Below are positions 52,983 to 60,692 of a DNA stretch of 64,000 bases, in pieces. The position numbers and the translations under genes were made by a program. Below the pieces are notes generated by a model. That model was not told where the DNA came from and did no database searches. It saw only the letters and a list, made by a program, of their open reading frames with translations. Numbering within the stretch: position 1 is the first letter of the stretch; each line of letters begins with the position of its first letter. The stretch comes from Hyphomicrobiaceae bacterium (GTDB lineage: Bacteria > Pseudomonadota > Alphaproteobacteria > Rhizobiales > Hyphomicrobiaceae). Location of the stretch: the NCBI GenBank assembly GCA_022844275.1, contig JALHMB010000002.1:372001-436000 (forward strand), given 5' to 3'.

Positions 52983-54545
52983 CTACAACCCAGAAAATTG
53001 AGCGAGGCCCTTCGGCAGAGCCTTTGGCAGGTCCTCGGCGATCAAGCCCGGACCGAGGGCCGCGGCACTCGCGCCATGAAGCCAGACGGCGGCGGAGGCT
53101 GCCTCGAAGGTCGGCACGCCCTGCGCCAGCAGCCCGGTGACGAAACCCGCCAGCACGTCACCTGAGCCCGCTGTGGCGAGCCAAGGTGGCGCATTCTCGT
53201 TGATGGCGGCCCGACCGTCGGGTGCCGCGACACAGGTGTCGGCTCCCTTGAGGACGACGACCGCGCCGCTCGTCGCAGCAGCCTGCCGCGCCCGGGCGAG
53301 GCGCGAGCCTTCGAACTTTCCAAAGAGGCGCTGAAACTCGCCATCGTGCGGGGTGAGAACCACGGGGCGTGGGGCATCGGATTTGATGGCACCGAAGAGC
53401 CGGTCGGTGCCGGCTGCTCTGGCCGTCGACAAGCCCGGCAGAAAGCCGAACGGAACTGGATCCGCCGGGCCGTCCGACGACTCAGCGAACGAGGTCAGAG
53501 CATCTGCGTCGAGGACAACGGCGGCCCCGGAAGCGAGCGCGATCTCGACCATGCGGCAGGTATCCCGACCAACACCGCATCCAGGGCCAATCAGCAGGGC
53601 ATTGCGCCGCTTGTCCGCGAGCACGCCTGCAAGCCCCTCCGGCATGTCGAACGGCTTCAGCATGATGCCCGTCAGGTGCGCGGCATTGACCGGGAAGGCG
53701 GCGCGCGGGCTCGCCACGGTCACGAGGCCAGCGCCGATGCGCAAGGCCCCGCGGGCACCAAGCCGCGCCGCGCCGGTGCTCTCCGGGGGACCGGAGACGA
53801 CGACGACGTGGCCGCGCGTGTACTTGTGCGCCTCGGCTCGCTGTGCAGGGAGAGCCGCTTGCCAAAGCGCGGGGCTGTTCACGAACGTGCGCGGTCCGAT
53901 CTTGTCGAGGACCCCCGCTGGGATGCCGATGTCGGCAAGTGTTACGGGGCCGCAGAACGTTCGGCCGGGCAGCAGGATATGGCCGGGCTTGCGGCGGAAG
54001 AACGTGACGGAGCGCGTTGCCTGGATGGTGGGGCCGGTCGGCGCGCCGGAGCTGCCATCGAGTCCGCTCGGGACGTCGATCGCCAGCACCCGCAAGCCCG
54101 ACGCATTGATCGCGGCGATCGCTTCGGCAGCAACGCCCTCGATCGCGCGCGACAGGCCAGCGCCGAACAAGCCATCGATGACGAGATCGCAGTCGCGAAT
54201 GCCGCCCGCGCCGACGGGCTCGACCACCCCTGGCCACCGCATGGCGAAATGGGCTGCGTCACCCTTCAGTGCGCTACGCTCGCCGAGAAGCGCGAGACGC
54301 ACGCGGTAGCCCTGCTCGGCGAGCCGGCGGGCTGCGACGAAAGAATCGCCGCCGTTGTTGCCGGGCCCGGCCAGTACGAGAATGCGCGCGCCGATGTCCA
54401 CCATCGTGCCGGCGACGTTCGCGACGGCTTCGCCGGCACGCGCCATGAGCTCGAGTGACGGGACGCCGGCTGCGATAGCCAGCCGATCCGCCTCCGCCAT
54501 CTCTCTGGTGGTCAGCAGTTCGAGTGCTGGGTCTTCAGCAAGCAT
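52983..54545 (-). CDS. nnr: Bifunctional NAD(P)H-hydrate epimerase / ADP-dependent NAD(P)H-hydrate dehydratase
   Basis: Repairs hydrated NAD(P)H. At 520 residues, the N-terminal epimerase domain (about 1-220) shows LELMARAGEAVA and GPGNNGGDSFVAARRL; the C-terminal ribokinase-like dehydratase domain (about 240-515) shows LTPHDGEFQRLFG and the ATAGSGDVLAG motif. The fused form is the one usual in bacteria. It lies 3 bases after the small membrane-protein gene on the same strand. Confidence 0.95.
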   Translation of the reverse strand: MLAEDPALELLTTREMAEADRLAIAAGVPSLELMARAGEAVANVAGTMVDIGARILVLAGPGNNGGDSFVAARRLAEQGYRVRLALLGERSALKGDAAHFAMRWPGVVEPVGAGGIRDCDLVIDGLFGAGLSRAIEGVAAEAIAAINASGLRVLAIDVPSGLDGSSGAPTGPTIQATRSVTFFRRKPGHILLPGRTFCGPVTLADIGIPAGVLDKIGPRTFVNSPALWQAALPAQRAEAHKYTRGHVVVVSGPPESTGAARLGARGALRIGAGLVTVASPRAAFPVNAAHLTGIMLKPFDMPEGLAGVLADKRRNALLIGPGCGVGRDTCRMVEIALASGAAVVLDADALTSFAESSDGPADPVPFGFLPGLSTARAAGTDRLFGAIKSDAPRPVVLTPHDGEFQRLFGKFEGSRLARARQAAATSGAVVVLKGADTCVAAPDGRAAINENAPPWLATAGSGDVLAGFVTGLLAQGVPTFEAASAAVWLHGASAAALGPGLIAEDLPKALPKGLAQFSGL

Positions 54546-54548
54546 CGC

Positions 54549-54752
54549 CTAGATCTTTTCGAGCCACACGAGCAGGCCGCGAACGATACCGATCGGCGGG
54601 AAGGCAATATCGCCGAACAGCCAGAGCCAGCGTCGCGCCTGCGCGTCATGCACCAGCGCCGTCACGAACAGCGCGCCAATGCCCGCGGCAATGATCCACT
54701 GCACGAGGCCCGCACCGAAGGCCATCGGGAAGAACCAGTAGTAATCATACAT
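54549..54752 (-). CDS. Small membrane protein, 67 residues
   Basis: A short hydrophobic protein with two probable membrane helices (about 5-30 and 38-62), rich in Trp and aromatic residues (MYDYYWFFPMAF). Family not recognised. It overlaps the VOC gene by 8 bases and is followed 3 bases later by nnr, so it is in the middle of a three-gene operon; this tight packing is the main reason to accept it. Confidence 0.65.
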   Translation of the reverse strand: MYDYYWFFPMAFGAGLVQWIIAAGIGALFVTALVHDAQARRWLWLFGDIAFPPIGIVRGLLVWLEKI

Positions 54753-55161
54753 CGTCGGCCCCCGCAGCTTTCAGGCGCGGATCTGCGTACGTGCTGAGCT
54801 CGACGAGATTGCCGTCGGGATCACGGATGTAGATCGAGCGCAGCGCGCCTCGAGCACCCGTTCGCTCCGAGGGCGGGACGAGAATCGGCACGTCGTTCGC
54901 GACGAGTTGTTCTTCGATGCCGTCGAAGTCGTCGACCAGCAGACAGATGTCGCCCGAGCCTGGCATCGGATGATCGGCGCGCGGCGCGAACATATTGTCC
55001 GATTGATGGAGATTGATCTTGTGCGGGCCGAAGCGCAGCGCCGAGCGCCCATCGGGACCGAAGACCTCGTGCGTCATGCCGAGCGCGCGCGTGTAGAAGG
55101 CGACCGTGCGCTCGATGGAGGCCACCGTCAGCACGAGATGATCGAAGCCAATGACTTTCAC
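54745..55161 (-). CDS. VOC/glyoxalase family protein
   Basis: A 138-residue metal-binding VOC-fold protein. FDHLVLTVASIERTVAFYTRALGM at the N-terminus gives the first His (FDH), INLH the second-strand His, and IRDPDGNLVELSTY supplies the terminal Glu. The family includes glyoxalases, dioxygenases and resistance proteins such as FosA; the sequence does not decide. The start is a GTG at 55161. First gene of the VOC, small membrane protein, nnr run. Confidence 0.9.
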   Translation of the reverse strand: MKVIGFDHLVLTVASIERTVAFYTRALGMTHEVFGPDGRSALRFGPHKINLHQSDNMFAPRADHPMPGSGDICLLVDDFDGIEEQLVANDVPILVPPSERTGARGALRSIYIRDPDGNLVELSTYADPRLKAAGADDV

Positions 55162-55307
55162 GATGTTGTTCCACGCTGCCAGGATTGACCCGCGGCAATG
55201 TGAGCCCCACCGTGAAAATGCGCAACAGAAATGCCTGCACGCGAGTTTGCGGCGAGCGTAGCGGCAGGTAGGCTTGCCTAAACACGTACAGGAGGATCCG
55301 CCGGCCG

Positions 55308-55931
55308 ATGCTTCGAATTCTCGGGAGAGCGAACTCTTTCAACGTCAGGAAGGTTCTGTGGGTGTGCGACGAACTCGGGGTTCCGTACATACGCGAGGAC
55401 TGGGGGCGCGGCTATCGCCCGACGAGCGATGACGAGTTTCGGAGCATCAATCCTATCGGGTTGGTTCCGGCTGTGATTGACGATGGCAATGTGCTGCGCG
55501 AATCCAACACCATCGTAAGATACTTGGCCACGAAGCATGGCGATGACTCGATTTATCCGATCGATCCGGTCCGTCGCGCCAACGTGGAGCAATGGATGGA
55601 CTGGGCGAACTACGAGACATCCATCTCGCTTCGCGGTGCGTTCCTAGGGGGCATGTTGAACGAGCCGCCATGGAACAATCCGTGGTTCATCGAGCAGGGT
55701 CGGCGCCAGATTACAAAAGAAGTGGGGCAGCTCGACGAGCATCTGCGCACGAGCGGGCCGTACATCACTGGTGACGCTTTCACGATCGGCGACATTCCGA
55801 TCGGGCTCGTCGTCAACCGCTGGTTCTGTCTGAACTTCGAGCGGCCGGACTATCCGTCTGTCGCGGGCTACTACGAGTTGCTGAGCGCGAGGCCCGCATA
55901 CATGCTGCACGTTCGCAACGGTCTGCCCTGA
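55308..55931 (+). CDS. Glutathione S-transferase family protein
   Basis: A 207-residue GST. N-terminal LRILGRANSFNVRKVLWVC with Ser/Asn at the active site; NPIGLVPAVIDDG with the cis-Pro; RESNTIVRYLA as the glutathione-binding block; and the C-terminal GDAFTIGDIPIGLVVNRW. GGAGG lies about 12 bases before the ATG. It is divergent from the VOC gene and convergent with panB after 12 bases. Substrate unknown. Confidence 0.93.
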   Translation: MLRILGRANSFNVRKVLWVCDELGVPYIREDWGRGYRPTSDDEFRSINPIGLVPAVIDDGNVLRESNTIVRYLATKHGDDSIYPIDPVRRANVEQWMDWANYETSISLRGAFLGGMLNEPPWNNPWFIEQGRRQITKEVGQLDEHLRTSGPYITGDAFTIGDIPIGLVVNRWFCLNFERPDYPSVAGYYELLSARPAYMLHVRNGLP

Positions 55932-55943
55932 TCGGCTCAGCAG

Positions 55944-56834
55944 TTAGATGTGCTTTCGCTTCTGCACCATCTTCGCGAACTTCTCGTATTCTTCTTCCTT
56001 CACGGTGTAGGAGTGATCGTCGTCGGGGAAGCTGCCTTCCTTGACTTCTTTCACGTACTGCTTGATGCCGTTCACCGCCACCTCGGTGAGATTGGCGAAG
56101 CGCTTCGTGAACTTCGGCTTGAAGTCCGTGAAGACGCCGAGCAGATCGTGGCAGGGCAGGATCTGGCCGTCCGTGCCGACGCCTGCGCCGATGCCGATGG
56201 TCGGGATCGTGAGCTGCTCCGAGATGAGACGCGCGATCTTCGCGGGCACGGCCTCGAACTCGAGCATGAAGCAGCCGGCATCTTCGATCGCCAGTGCATC
56301 CTCGAGGATCTTCATGGCGGCATCGGCGGTGCGACCCTGGATCTTGAAGCCACCGAACGTCGCGATGGTGTGCGGCGTGAGGCCGATGTGCGAGGCCGTC
56401 GGGATACCGGCATCGACGAGGGCCTTGAGGATGTGGGCCTGGGACTTGCCGCCTTGCGGCTTCACCGCGTCGGTGAGCGCGTCCTGCATGAAGCGCGTGG
56501 CATTGACGAGCGCGCGATCGACGGTGTTGTAGCTCTGATAGGGCATGCACCCGAGCACGAAAGTATTTGGGGCGCCACGGCGGATGGCCTGCGCGTGCAT
56601 GACCATCATGTCCATGGTCGCCGGGATCGTGCTCTTGTGGCCGTGGGCAATCATCGCGAGGCTATCGCCGACCACGGCGACATCGACGCCTGCCATCTCG
56701 GCCCATTGCGCAGCCGTATAGTCGGGCACCGACATGTAGACCATCTTCTCGCCAGTCTTCTTGCTGTCGCGTATTTCGGTAATTGTCCGCTTTTCGCGCT
56801 TCTTCGCGACTTCGCCCGCCGGTGTGTTGGCCAT
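55944..56834 (-). CDS. panB: 3-methyl-2-oxobutanoate hydroxymethyltransferase
   Basis: Transfers the methylene group of 5,10-methylene-THF to 2-oxoisovalerate, the first step of pantothenate synthesis. The 296 residues include VVGDSLAMIAHGH (substrate and metal binding), GRTADAA, LEFEAVPAKIA and TIGIGAGVGTDGQILPCHDLLG. The tail after about 265 is charged. The ATG at 56834 has GGGAG about 8 bases upstream. The methylene-THF it uses is also the product of the gcv operon in this window. Confidence 0.93.
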   Translation of the reverse strand: MANTPAGEVAKKREKRTITEIRDSKKTGEKMVYMSVPDYTAAQWAEMAGVDVAVVGDSLAMIAHGHKSTIPATMDMMVMHAQAIRRGAPNTFVLGCMPYQSYNTVDRALVNATRFMQDALTDAVKPQGGKSQAHILKALVDAGIPTASHIGLTPHTIATFGGFKIQGRTADAAMKILEDALAIEDAGCFMLEFEAVPAKIARLISEQLTIPTIGIGAGVGTDGQILPCHDLLGVFTDFKPKFTKRFANLTEVAVNGIKQYVKEVKEGSFPDDDHSYTVKEEEYEKFAKMVQKRKHI

Positions 56835-56930
56835 GGTTCCGCTCCCTCGATGCTGATATATCTAGCATATGGTAAGGAGCGGCGTCATCGAGGGCAAGTC
56901 GAGCCTCGCAGCTGCGGCGGGAGAAACGCG

Positions 56931-57299
56931 ATGGGAATGGTGAACTGGGGGGCGGCGACCGTGTTCGCGCTGCTCACAATGAGCGCGGCGCTCTATGGAC
57001 TGACGGCAAGCGGGCACTTTCCGAGTGAGCATCGCCCGGAGGCCCTCAAGTCGGGCGGCGGCGCTGCAATCCTTTGGGGCACGATCGGGGTCGCGCTGGG
57101 GACGGTGATCGTCGGGCTCGGGCTCGCCTGGGCGGCGCTGCCGTGGACGTGGGCAGTGATCATTGGCGGCGCGGTTCTGCTCATGGCGCCGCTCGTTCTC
57201 CAGCTCTTCCCGGACAGTTTTGTCGATGGCCGGGCCGGTCTGCTCGTATTTGCGGGGCTCGGCGCCGTGTTCTCGCTTGGAGTGCTCATATATCGCTAG
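56931..57299 (+). CDS. Small inner-membrane protein, unknown function
   Basis: A 122-residue protein with about four hydrophobic helices (6-28, 45-68, 74-93 and 102-120) and short loops. No motif or family is recognised. GGGAG lies about 9 bases before the ATG. The stop codon TAG (57297-57299) lies inside the CTAG at the left edge of the palindromic element that follows, so the C-terminus may have been set by that insertion. Confidence 0.75.
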   Translation: MGMVNWGAATVFALLTMSAALYGLTASGHFPSEHRPEALKSGGGAAILWGTIGVALGTVIVGLGLAWAALPWTWAVIIGGAVLLMAPLVLQLFPDSFVDGRAGLLVFAGLGAVFSLGVLIYR

Positions 57300-57368
57300 T
57301 GTGATGATCGAGAAATTCGCCATATGTCGGGGCACAGTATCGAGCGAATTTCTCGATCTGAATCACAC
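57299..57368. repeat. Palindromic element A (stem-loop repeat)
   Basis: The left arm GTGTGAT plus GATCGAGAAATTCGC (57299-57320) is complementary to 57344-57368, apart from a three-base bulge, with a 23-base loop. The left edge is CTAGTGTG; the right edge is CACACAAG. Together with element B, it fills the gap upstream of phoR. The layout resembles a REP- or MITE-type palindrome. Confidence 0.8.
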
Positions 57369-57384
57369 AAGCAAGTTTATGATT

Positions 57385-57463
57385 CTAGTGTCCCTTTGTA
57401 ATTCCGAAGTTCGCTCGGGACACTGGCATCGAGTTCAAGCGAACTTCGGAATGGGGACACTAG
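57385..57463. repeat. Palindromic element B (79-base stem-loop repeat ending in CTAG)
   Basis: The left arm CTAGTGTCCC and ATTCCGAAGTTCGCT (57385-57415) is complementary to the right arm (57438-57463), apart from a short insertion TTTGTA in the left arm. An inner copy of GGGACAC lies at 57417-57423. Both ends are CTAG. The overall pattern (CTAGTGT, spacer, ATTCG-type core) parallels element A, so the two look like related members of one family. Confidence 0.8.
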
Positions 57464-57502
57464 AGCTGTCGCGGTGGCCCGGGAGGGTCTAGAAGACCGC
57501 GC

Positions 57503-58867
57503 ATGGGACTGCGGACAAAGGAGCGGGGCGTGCGCCTGCTCGGTGGTAACGAAGAACAAGACGTTGGCGATGTGCTGAAGCGCAGCTTCGAGACGGCGCT
57601 TCGGCGCGTGCGCCAGCGTGCGCCGCTGCTGGTGGCTGTCACCATGGCTGGTGGCGCGGTGGGATTGATCGGCGGCCTCTCGCCGTGGATGGTTGCGTTG
57701 GGGGCGGGGCTGGCGCTCATCCTGGCGGCGCTCGTCTCCCTGGAGGGTGACGCCGCAGCTGAGCAAGGCGGAGTGGTGATTGCGCCGCGCGCGGCCGTTG
57801 CAGATCTCATGGGACGCTGGCGCGCGGCGCTCGATGCCTTGCCGGATCCGGTCATCGCGCTCGATCAAAGCGGTGCGATCGTGCACATCAACCCCGCGGC
57901 GCGCGAGATTTATGCTCTCCTGCGGCCTGGTGGGCAGCCGTCGCTTTTGAGCCGGGATCCCATATTCCTGCAGGCCATCGACGAGGTGCTGGAGGACGGT
58001 CTCCAGCGCACGGTTGAGGTCCAGGAGCGCGTGCCGATCGACCGGCGCGTGAGATTGACGCTCACAGCCATGGCAGGCACATCGACGGAGGCCGCGGCAC
58101 CGCGCGTCGTGATTGCCTTGCGCGACCTCACCGAGCAGGACCGACTCGGGCGTATGCGCGCCGACTTCGTCGCCAATGCGAGCCATGAGTTGCGCACGCC
58201 GCTGGCCTCGCTCGTGGGGTTCATCGAGACCCTGCAAGGCCGGGCGAGCGATGATCCTGTGGCGCGCGGACGCTTCCTCGGCATCATGGGCCAGCAGGCC
58301 GCGCGCATGTCGCGGCTGGTTGACGACCTGTTGTCGCTCAGTCGTGTCGAAATGCGCGAGCACGTGCCGCCCCGCGCGGCGATCGACCTCAATGAGACGA
58401 TTTCCGTGGCGGTGCAGGCTCTCGAGCCGGTGGCGCGGGCAACGGGCGCGACTCTCACCTTCACGCCGTGCGACGGGCCAGCGGTCGTGCTCGGCGAGAC
58501 CGACGAGATCATGCAGGTTGTGCAGAACCTCGTGCAGAACGCGCTGAAGTATGGTGCGGCCGGCCGGCCGGTCGCAGTCACAATCCGCCGCGAAGCACGC
58601 GGACCGACGAGCCGCCTTGCCGTCGCAGTGCGCGATGAGGGACCGGGTATCCCGCCCGAGCATCTGCCGCGCCTTACCGAGCGCTTCTATCGCGTGAGTG
58701 CGAAGTCGAGTCGCGAGAAGGGGGGCACGGGCCTTGGCCTCGCCATCGTTAAGCACATCATCAATCGCCACCGCGGCGAGCTGAGGATCGAATCGGAACC
58801 CGGAAAGGGTTCGACGTTCACGTTCGTGATCGACGAGCAGGCGCGCCGGCCGAGCCTCCACGTCTGA
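57503..58867 (+). CDS. phoR: Phosphate regulon sensor histidine kinase
   Basis: A 454-residue membrane histidine kinase that phosphorylates PhoB under phosphate limitation. Two helices lie near the N-terminus (about 42-60 and 63-81). A PAS-like domain follows (about 100-215), then the H-box SHELRTPL with His228 and the kinase domain with NLVQNALKYG (N-box), RDEGPGIP (G1) and GGTGLGLAIVKH (G2). The start may be ATG 57503 or GTG 57530, which has AAGGAG six bases upstream. The gene lies 132 bases before phoU; no pst gene intervenes or precedes it. Confidence 0.95.
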   Translation: MGLRTKERGVRLLGGNEEQDVGDVLKRSFETALRRVRQRAPLLVAVTMAGGAVGLIGGLSPWMVALGAGLALILAALVSLEGDAAAEQGGVVIAPRAAVADLMGRWRAALDALPDPVIALDQSGAIVHINPAAREIYALLRPGGQPSLLSRDPIFLQAIDEVLEDGLQRTVEVQERVPIDRRVRLTLTAMAGTSTEAAAPRVVIALRDLTEQDRLGRMRADFVANASHELRTPLASLVGFIETLQGRASDDPVARGRFLGIMGQQAARMSRLVDDLLSLSRVEMREHVPPRAAIDLNETISVAVQALEPVARATGATLTFTPCDGPAVVLGETDEIMQVVQNLVQNALKYGAAGRPVAVTIRREARGPTSRLAVAVRDEGPGIPPEHLPRLTERFYRVSAKSSREKGGTGLGLAIVKHIINRHRGELRIESEPGKGSTFTFVIDEQARRPSLHV

Positions 58868-58898
58868 GTGAATAATAAATACAATTTAATGACTTACA

Positions 58899-58916
58899 CT
58901 GTCACAAAGTTGTAGG
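58899..58916 (+). promoter_or_regulatory. Possible degenerate Pho box upstream of phoU
   Basis: CTGTCAC, four bases, then TTGTAGG. The first half matches the known PhoB half-site CTGTCA(T/C) well; the second half matches poorly. It lies about 84 bases before the phoU start in an AT-rich stretch (58868-58920), where a promoter is plausible. Treat as a candidate only. Confidence 0.3.
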
Positions 58917-58999
58917 CTGCGGAAGCTAGATTGCGCCTCAATCAGAGGCGGGCGGCCCGCTGGGTAGCTGCAAGACCTCGAACAAGTCGGAGCACCAGG

Positions 59000-59713
59000 A
59001 TGCGCGAGCACACGGTCAAGGCATTCGAGCAGGAGCTGCTTCTGCTCGACAAGCGTGTCACGCAGATGGGTGGCCTCGCCGAACAGCAGCTCGGCCGCGC
59101 CTTCGAGGCGCTCGAGCGGCGCGATCCGAAGCTCGCCGCCGAGATCGTCGCGGGCGATTCCCTCATCGACCAGCTCGAGCGCGACCTGCAGGACCAGGCC
59201 ATCGTCATGATCGCCAAGCGGCAGCCGCTTGCTGATGACCTCCGTCACATCATGACGGTGCTGAAGATCGCGGGTGATCTCGAGCGTATCGGCGATCTCG
59301 CGAAGAACATGGCCAAGCGCGCGCTCGCCATCTCGGGCGAGAACCATCCGAAGCCGTTGATGACCGGCCTCAGGAACATGACCGAGCTTGCGCTCCGTCA
59401 GCTTAAGGACGTGCTCGATGCCTACAGCGAGCGCCAGGCCGACAAGGCGCTCACCGTGTGGCGCGCCGACGAGCAGATCGACGCAATGTACAACTCGCTG
59501 TTCCGCGAGCTGCTGACCTACATGATGGAAGACCCGCGCAACATCGGGCTCTGCACCCATCTGCTGTTCGGCGCCAAGAATATCGAGCGCATCGGCGATC
59601 ACACGACGAACATCGCCGAGAACGTGCATTTCCTCGTCCATGGGCAGCCCGTCACGGATGCACGCCCGAAAGGCGACGATACGAGTTCAACGCTGATCAC
59701 GGCGGAGCCTTGA
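59000..59713 (+). CDS. phoU: Phosphate signalling regulator PhoU
   Basis: A 237-residue all-helical protein that links phosphate transport to PhoR signalling. It has the two three-helix PhoU repeats, each with the E/DxxxD metal-binding pattern: KIAGDLERIGDLAKNMA in the first half and GAKNIERIGDHTTNIAENV in the second. The ATG at 59000 (MREHTV) fits the family; the longer frame upstream does not. It lies between phoR and phoB. In many relatives pstSCAB would stand between phoR and phoU; here it does not. Confidence 0.97.
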   Translation: MREHTVKAFEQELLLLDKRVTQMGGLAEQQLGRAFEALERRDPKLAAEIVAGDSLIDQLERDLQDQAIVMIAKRQPLADDLRHIMTVLKIAGDLERIGDLAKNMAKRALAISGENHPKPLMTGLRNMTELALRQLKDVLDAYSERQADKALTVWRADEQIDAMYNSLFRELLTYMMEDPRNIGLCTHLLFGAKNIERIGDHTTNIAENVHFLVHGQPVTDARPKGDDTSSTLITAEP

Positions 59714-59887
59714 TCGGCGTCACGGGATGCGTGGTTCCGCTGCAGGTCTCGCAGATGAGACCGATGGCCAGGAGCCCACGCTGTAAGTTCGGAGGATAAC
59801 GTGCGCGTTGCGACATTGAGAACGGCACGGGGCCAGGCGATCCGCAGCGACGGAGCGCTGGGTGACTCCAGGGAAGGTCGGGCTCGC

Positions 59888-60574
59888 ATGAGCATCAGGA
59901 TCCTGGTGGTCGAGGACGATCCTGCGATCGTTGAGCTCATCACCTACAATCTGGAAGGCGAGGGCTTCGAGGTTGTGGTGGCGGAGACGGGCGAGGAAGC
60001 CCAGCTCCTCGTCAACGAGGAGAACTTCGACGTCATTCTGCTCGACTGGATGCTGCCGGGTGTGTCGGGCATCGAGCTCTGCCGGCGGTTGCGTCAGCGC
60101 CAGGAGACGACGGCGGTTCCAATCATCATGCTCACCGCGCGCGGTGAGGAAGGCGATCGCGTGCGCGGACTTGCGACAGGTGCCGACGACTACATCGTCA
60201 AGCCGTTCTCCGTCGCCGAGCTCATTGCGCGCGTGAAGGCAATGCTGCGGCGCGCGTCGCCCGAGCGGGTATCCGACGTGATCACGGTCGGCGATGTATC
60301 GCTCGACCGGCTCGCCCATCGCGTACGCCGGGCACAGCGCGAAGTCCGGCTCGGACCGACCGAATATCGCCTTCTCGAGTTCATGATGGAGCGGGCGGGC
60401 CGCGTGCTCAGCCGCGAGCAGATCCTCGACGGTGTCTGGGGGCGCCAGGCTGAGCTCGATGAGCGCACCGTCGACGTGCACATCGGGCGCCTGCGCAAGG
60501 CGCTCATCCGCGGCAAGGAGGCGGAGGTCATCCGCACCGTCCGCGGGGCTGGCTACGTCATCGAGCCCGCCTGA
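59888..60574 (+). CDS. phoB: Phosphate regulon response regulator PhoB
   Basis: A 228-residue OmpR/PhoB-type regulator. In the receiver domain the acidic pocket is VVEDDP, the phosphorylated residue is Asp53 (ILLDWMLPG), and the conserved Lys is in IVKPFS. The C-terminal winged helix (about 130-226) ends with VRTVRGAGYVIEPA-like sequence. The start is ambiguous: a GTG at 59801 has a strong GGAGG five bases upstream and would add 29 residues; the ATG at 59888 matches the family and has GGAAGG upstream. The ATG is used here. Confidence 0.95.
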   Translation: MSIRILVVEDDPAIVELITYNLEGEGFEVVVAETGEEAQLLVNEENFDVILLDWMLPGVSGIELCRRLRQRQETTAVPIIMLTARGEEGDRVRGLATGADDYIVKPFSVAELIARVKAMLRRASPERVSDVITVGDVSLDRLAHRVRRAQREVRLGPTEYRLLEFMMERAGRVLSREQILDGVWGRQAELDERTVDVHIGRLRKALIRGKEAEVIRTVRGAGYVIEPA

Positions 60575-60692
60575 TACCTTCCCCCATTTGCCTGAGCGGG
60601 CTTCTCCGCCGTCGTCCTGGATGCTAGAGCCTCGCGGGCGCCACTCGGCGCGCTTGCGCGAACTTCCATCTCCGGCGATCGGCTCTCTGCCC

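Noticed and set aside
57377-58861. 494-codon open frame antisense to phoR
   Set aside because: Shadow frame; it also runs through the palindromic element B, which a real gene would be unlikely to use.
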